Source: Spartobacteria bacterium (GTDB lineage Bacteria; Verrucomicrobiota; Verrucomicrobiia; Chthoniobacterales; UBA10450). From it: a stretch of 43,025 bases of DNA. The stretch is taken from contig PNAA01000030.1 of the NCBI GenBank assembly GCA_003169975.1, forward strand, positions 1-43,025. The letters are read 5' to 3'. Positions within the stretch are counted from its first letter, which is position 1, and each line of letters opens with the position of its first letter. The notes below the pieces were generated by a model. It ran no database searches. It had not been told where the DNA came from and worked only from the letters and a program-made list of their open reading frames with translations. A program made the position numbers and the translations under genes. Shown here one piece after another: positions 40,028 through 43,025 of the stretch.

Positions 40028-40312
40028 ATGCTCGCAAAATATAAGATCGAATACGGCATCAGCTTCCAGGGCCACGAACAGGATCACCATTATCTCACCG
40101 ACGACCCGGTCGTGTGCGAGCAAGTGCTCTCCGGGTTGCTGGAGCGCGGGATGCGGATCAAACACATTTCGCACGACGGCGTGGAACTGCCCCGACCCGA
40201 AAGCGACCGCATGATCAAGACCGCCGTCGGCATGCTCGCGACCAGGCATCTCTGCGCGTCGCTTGAGATCGACACGGTCGAAGCCCATCATCGCTTCGGA
40301 TCACCCGCATGA
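40028..40312 (+). CDS. Small hypothetical protein
   Basis: 94 residues from ATG 40028. Acidic and His-rich, soluble (YKIEYGISFQGHEQDHHYL, VVCEQVLSGLLERGMRIKHI). No membrane segment and no family recognised. It follows the small membrane protein by 87 bases and overlaps the next short gene by ATGA. Confidence 0.6.
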   Translation: MLAKYKIEYGISFQGHEQDHHYLTDDPVVCEQVLSGLLERGMRIKHISHDGVELPRPESDRMIKTAVGMLATRHLCASLEIDTVEAHHRFGSPA

Positions 40313-40485
40313 AGAAAAACACGCCCAAGAAACGCGGTGCCACCGCTCGTCCGGAGACCGTCGCAGGCGAGAAGCTGACCCGGAAGGATCGCAAACTCGC
40401 AGCGCACCCCCCACCCGAGCGTCGGCAGACGAATCGCTTCCGCGAATCGCATGCCGACGAGGCCTCCGGTAGAGATGCGAGCTGA
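40309..40485 (+). CDS. Very short basic protein
   Basis: 58 codons plus TGA 40483-40485. ATG 40309 overlaps the stop of the preceding gene (ATGA). The product is strongly basic (MKKNTPKKRGATARPETV, LTRKDRKLAAHPPPERRQ) with no hydrophobic part. It overlaps the start of the ABC ATPase gene. The coupling to both neighbours argues for translation, but nothing else supports it. Confidence 0.5.
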   Translation: MKKNTPKKRGATARPETVAGEKLTRKDRKLAAHPPPERRQTNRFRESHADEASGRDAS

Positions 40486-41302
40486 GCCCGCGCCCGTCGC
40501 GACGCCGGCCGGCGCGCGGGCGACGGTCGCCGAGCTGCGCAACGTCTGGCTCTCCTTTAACGAAAAGCCGGTCCTGGAGGATGTTTCCCTCGTCGTTAGG
40601 CCAGAGGAACGCCTCGTCATCATCGGGCAGAGCGGCGCGGGTAAGACGACCATCCTGCGCCTGCTTCTCGGCATTCTGGCGCCGACCCGCGGGTCGATCT
40701 TCTTCCGGCAGCGCGACGTGGCGCACCTGAGCGCGGATGAGCTGCGGGAGATTCGCGCGCACATCGGGATGGTCTACCAGGACGCAGCCCTCCTCAGCTC
40801 GCGCAACGTGCGGGAGAACCTCGCTTTGCCCCTGGAGGAATTAACGCGCAAGACGCGCCCCGAAATCGACCGGATCGTGGATGAAAAACTGGAGCTGGTC
40901 GAGCTGCGGGGCGACGACAAGCTGATGCCGTTCGAATTGAGCGGCGGCATGCGCAAACGTGTCGGGCTGGCCCGCGCGCTGGTGATGGAGCCGGAGTTGA
41001 TCCTCTTCGACGAACCGACGGCCGGGCTCGATCCCGTGATCAGCGCGGTGATTGATGAATTGATCATCAACCTGACGACAAACTCCAAAGTGACTTCGAT
41101 CATCGTGACTCATCTGATGGAGAGCGCCTTTCGGGTCGCGACCCGGATGGCGATGCTGCACCGCGGCCGGATCATCCTGGAGGGATTGCCTAACGACTTC
41201 AAGGCTTCGTACGATCCGGTTGTCGTGCAGTTTCTGAGTGGGAGCACGGAGGGACCGATCCTGGAGCGGAGCAAATATCACATGCTTTCGCCGGGGGACT
41301 AA
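40451..41302 (+). CDS. MlaF-like ABC transporter ATP-binding protein
   Basis: 283 residues from ATG 40451, or 275 from ATG 40475. Complete ABC ATPase: Walker A GQSGAGKTT, Q-loop in MVYQDAALLSSRNVREN, signature LSGGMRKRVGLARAL, Walker B LILFDEPTAGLDP, His switch in IIVTHLMESAF. The SGGMRKR signature and ALLSSRNVREN are typical of MlaF/Ttg2A-type ATPases for phospholipid transport between the two membranes. The usual permease (MlaE) and MCE protein (MlaD) genes do not follow: an intergenic repeat and a transposase come next, so partners are encoded elsewhere or were displaced. Nonamers: 40593 as Val-Arg, 41188 as Pro-Asn-Asp. Confidence 0.85.
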   Translation: MPTRPPVEMRAEPAPVATPAGARATVAELRNVWLSFNEKPVLEDVSLVVRPEERLVIIGQSGAGKTTILRLLLGILAPTRGSIFFRQRDVAHLSADELREIRAHIGMVYQDAALLSSRNVRENLALPLEELTRKTRPEIDRIVDEKLELVELRGDDKLMPFELSGGMRKRVGLARALVMEPELILFDEPTAGLDPVISAVIDELIINLTTNSKVTSIIVTHLMESAFRVATRMAMLHRGRIILEGLPNDFKASYDPVVVQFLSGSTEGPILERSKYHMLSPGD

Positions 41303-41390
41303 GCGTACACTGATTCGTCATCAGGACAAAGGCGTGCAGGTGCCCAGTAACCGTCATCGAGAAAGATGGCCTCCCGCCGGCCGCCTCGAC

Positions 41391-41431
41391 TCAGGGGGGA
41401 GAGGCGGGGTCGTCAGGGGGGAGAGGCGGGG
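41391..41431 (+). repeat. Tandem duplication of about 21 bases beside the RAYT element
   Basis: The unit tcaggggggagaggcggggt (then cg) occurs twice in a row, at about 41391 and 41412; the second copy runs into the left inverted repeat of the transposase element. The remaining spacer 41303-41390 holds no gene. Confidence 0.7.
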
Positions 41432-42474
41432 TCGCATCTATACATTTGACATCTCACTAATCAATTTCGCCGCCGTTTTTCGACTCTCCGGCTTGAGCCG
41501 CCGCAGCCGTTGCGCCACCGCCGCGTAATTCATCCCGCCAAAGAGTTCCCCCACCTCCCGTTGACTCAACCCGCACTTCTCCCAGATCAGCCACAGCGCC
41601 ACATTGCGCGCTTCCAAGCCATGTCCTCCCCTTTCCTGCAATCGTTGGACCGGCAACCCATAGCGCTTCGCCACCGTCTGCAAGATCGCCTTCGGACTCA
41701 ATACGACAGTTCCGCGCCGCAGAGCCGTCACTTCCTGGCGCCCGTCCCGCAAGTCGCTCATCCGATCCTGGATCCGGCGCGCAAAGCTCTCGCTCCCCAG
41801 CACCGCCTGCCACTGCACCGCTTCCAGCGGACTGGCGATCTCCCGGAGCAGCCCTTCCTCCACAAAACGCCGATAGCGCACCGCCCTCCCGCGCCGCGGA
41901 CCACCCATCTCCGCCAGGACCATCTCCTCCTGCACAAAAGCAAGGGGCTGCGCCAACCCGGCGTAGCCGCGATAGCTGCTCCAAACGTATTCTCGCAACC
42001 GCTTCCGCCGCTCCCCCGGACTCCCTTCTCCGAGTCGCTTCCCCCGCACCGGATTGAGATGCAGGTAACGGCTCAATTCCAGCAGATACTCTCCCTCCTC
42101 CACCAGAAAGCTCTTGTAGCGGCCCTGAAAAAGGTGACCGCTCCGATCATAGCGCCAGTTAAACCAGGTCGTGTAAGAAACCAGCAACCAGTGCATCCAA
42201 CGGCTCAGGTTTCCCCGGTGCGTTTGCGCCACCAGATGGAAGTGATTGCCCATCAGGACGAAGACCAGGAGCGATACCTCGCAGCGCTCGCACGAGCGGG
42301 CGAGCAAGGTCAGAAACTGCTTGCGGTCGCGTTCGGCGCGAAAAACGAGCCGCCGCTCGTTCCCCCGCGCTGTCACATGATAGATCGCATCCTCAAACTC
42401 GATCCGCAACGGTCGCGCCATGCCGGCAGCCTCTCAGCCCTTCGTCCACATGTCAAATGTATAGATGCGACCCC
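41428..42474 (-). mobile_element. RAYT-type element with 25-bp inverted ends
   Basis: The left end 41428-41452 (ggggtcgcatctatacattt then gacat) and the right end 42450-42474 are perfect inverted copies. They enclose a single transposase gene. No target duplication is obvious. The element lies between an MlaF-like gene and half an attC-like site. Confidence 0.75.
41438..42421 (-). CDS. REP-associated tyrosine transposase (Y1/HUH family)
   Basis: 327 residues, ATG start. N-terminal MARPLRIEFEDAIYHVTARG is diagnostic of RAYT proteins. The HUH motif is His60-Phe-His62 in FVLMGNHFHLVAQ, and the catalytic Tyr lies in EYLLELSRYLHLNPVR. The long C-terminal part ends in a helix-turn-helix (LSQREVGELFGGMNYAAVAQ) like the DnaA-type domain of many larger RAYTs. 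Such enzymes nick single-stranded REP-type hairpins. The last residues (Met-Ser-Asn-Val) and the stop are encoded by the left inverted repeat. Two other REP-like families are seen in this window (16673, 28128/29981), but none shares the ends of this element. Sequence looks intact. Confidence 0.88.
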   Translation of the reverse strand: MARPLRIEFEDAIYHVTARGNERRLVFRAERDRKQFLTLLARSCERCEVSLLVFVLMGNHFHLVAQTHRGNLSRWMHWLLVSYTTWFNWRYDRSGHLFQGRYKSFLVEEGEYLLELSRYLHLNPVRGKRLGEGSPGERRKRLREYVWSSYRGYAGLAQPLAFVQEEMVLAEMGGPRRGRAVRYRRFVEEGLLREIASPLEAVQWQAVLGSESFARRIQDRMSDLRDGRQEVTALRRGTVVLSPKAILQTVAKRYGLPVQRLQERGGHGLEARNVALWLIWEKCGLSQREVGELFGGMNYAAVAQRLRRLKPESRKTAAKLISEMSNV

Positions 42475-42529
42475 GTCCTACCACCGCTGGCGGGAGCGAG
42501 CGTGGCAAACACCAAGATCTGTTTCATAA

Positions 42530-42583
42530 AATCAAATGTGGACCGCACAACGGCCAGCGGTTGGCTCCAGCGATTGGTTAGGT
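42530..42583 (-). other. Half attC-like site after the lipoprotein gene
   Basis: On the minus strand the lipoprotein gene ends with TGA, one G, then ACCTAAC (RYYYAAC, 42583-42577), then caatcgctggagccaaccgc and tggccgttgtgcgg. The position directly after the stop is that of an attC left end. No GTTRRRY partner was found before the RAYT element at 42474, which may have split or replaced it. The bases 42475-42529 hold no gene. Confidence 0.45.
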
Positions 42584-42584
42584 C

Positions 42585-42998
42585 TCATTGGGCGGTGTGT
42601 ATGGTGTCGGGCCGTTCGACGCGCACTGCACGTCCGCCAAACTCTTGAGCTAGACCAGCGGTCAAAAGCTGCTCGGCTCTGACGTACTCAGGCGGCGTCG
42701 GGCCGAAGCCGGCGGAAAGATCAACGAGGATGTCGCCACCCACCTCTCGTGCGCCAAGCTCGACGGCAAAATGCCTGACGTCTGGTTGCGTGTAAAACAC
42801 GACTGTGTTTGGAGCGTGCGAGCTCGAGGTGTGGTCTGCAAGAGGTATCTGAGTCGCGACGGAGCGGAGAACCTGCTTTACCTTGGCGCGTTCAACGCTG
42901 CTTGCTCCGGCGATGCGATACTGCCGGACGTTCACGGTGTCGCAGGAAGCGAGTAAAAGAACCGCCAACAGGAGTAGTAATCGAGTGATGTGCGTCAT
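42585..42998 (-). CDS. Small lipoprotein, possibly cassette-borne
   Basis: 137 residues from ATG 42996-42998. Lipoprotein signal peptide with lipobox (LLLLLAVLLLASC, Cys19), so lipid-anchored, probably in the outer membrane. The mature part is soluble (VERAKVKQVLRSVATQIPLA, VRHFAVELGAREVGGDILVD, FGPTPPEYVRAEQLLTAGLA). I do not recognise a family. The attC-like half-site after its stop suggests a gene cassette. Its upstream end lies at the window edge, so a core site there could not be checked. Confidence 0.7.
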   Translation of the reverse strand: MTHITRLLLLLAVLLLASCDTVNVRQYRIAGASSVERAKVKQVLRSVATQIPLADHTSSSHAPNTVVFYTQPDVRHFAVELGAREVGGDILVDLSAGFGPTPPEYVRAEQLLTAGLAQEFGGRAVRVERPDTIHTAQ

Positions 42999-43025
42999 GA
43001 GACCTAGACTTTATGGCTGTGCGCG

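Larger units (their letters stand above)
2576..41196. repeat. Dispersed DNA word GCCTAACGA / TCGTTAGGC, 25 exact copies
   Basis: First bases of GCCTAACGA copies: 2576, 6708, 15633, 16481, 19670, 27736, 33640, 37630, 38263, 39647, 41188. First bases of TCGTTAGGC copies: 5704, 10936, 12566, 15021, 18266, 22966, 29793, 32861, 33535, 33988, 35987, 36458, 39486, 40593. Copies differing only in the last two bases of the word: 1377, 9791, 14575, 16633, 22403, 23845, 26221, 26876, 28304, 28811. Other one-base variants: 16123, 19772, 30465, 32337, 34481, 34951, 23670. The flanks show no further conservation. 22 of 25 are inside genes or gene remnants; three are not (2576, 22966, 36458). It is a class of short repeats spread through 38 kb, not one element. 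Confidence 0.85.

Noticed and set aside
2576-41196. Taking every GCCTAAC/GTTAGGC as an attC site
   Set aside because: Most copies are inside conserved genes without any palindromic partner or insertion; only the copies in the 22.4-26.9 kb island and at 42.58 kb have cassette context.
2576-41196. The dispersed word as Chi or KOPS (replication-polar) signal
   Set aside because: Orientation is nearly balanced (14 to 11) and alternates over short distances, whereas such signals are strongly polar.

Overview
The window looks like a chromosomal segment of a GC-rich (roughly 60 % G+C), Gram-negative soil-type bacterium. Gene content points to Verrucomicrobiota, perhaps a Spartobacteria/Chthoniobacterales-like lineage: a tandem array of TolB-like/TPR proteins, PocR-AraC regulator, DUF347 membrane protein, RAYT transposase and integron-type cassettes. 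This placement is inferred from family content only; no rRNA or other phylogenetic marker is present. No rRNA, tRNA or CRISPR was seen.

Layout. 1-207: 3' end of an IS5-like transposase. 348-2492: secreted prolyl oligopeptidase. 2650-14815: a minus-strand paralogue array of proteins with a membrane N-terminus opening FFAELKRRN, a TolB-like (COG5616/FlgO-type) domain and TPRs. It includes one class III adenylate cyclase version, several decayed copies, and a vapBC toxin-antitoxin pair sitting in a cyclase remnant. 14812-21923: EamA exporter, methyltransferase-like protein, GT39-type and GT2-type glycosyltransferases (the latter fused to PepSY), a secreted PepSY protein, a YncE-like propeller and a DUF347 protein. 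22032-27050: accessory island with a dead Lhr-like helicase start, integron-type gene cassettes with attC-like sites but no integrase, a wrecked IS110 transposase and other broken genes. 27169-41302: housekeeping core: aroE, glnS, gltX, a serine hydrolase, tilS, a LOG-family protein, universal stress proteins, an orphan receiver, a PocR-AraC regulator, pfkA, a cyclic-nucleotide-binding protein and an MlaF-like ATPase. 41428-42474: a RAYT transposase with 25-bp inverted ends. 42585-42998: a small lipoprotein followed by half an attC-like site.

How the genes work together. Most minus-strand genes from 36449 down to 30019 and from 15816 down to 4170 are tightly spaced, often with ATGA or GTGA overlaps, so they are probably co-transcribed and translationally coupled. 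Two stress/signalling clusters flank pfkA: receiver + tandem UspA + small secreted protein on one side, and UspA + cyclic-nucleotide-binding protein + small membrane protein on the other.

The most unusual signal is not a gene. The nonamer GCCTAACGA (or its complement TCGTTAGGC) occurs 25 times by eye, against about 0.3 expected for a random sequence of this composition. It lies in both orientations, mostly inside conserved coding sequences, and uses all four reading frames in which it contains no stop codon (Pro-Asn, Leu-Thr, Ser-Leu-Gly, Val-Arg), so it is selected as DNA rather than protein. A DNA-uptake-sequence-like or other genome-wide recognition motif is the best guess. Its core GCCTAAC is also the R-box of the integron attC-like sites in the island.
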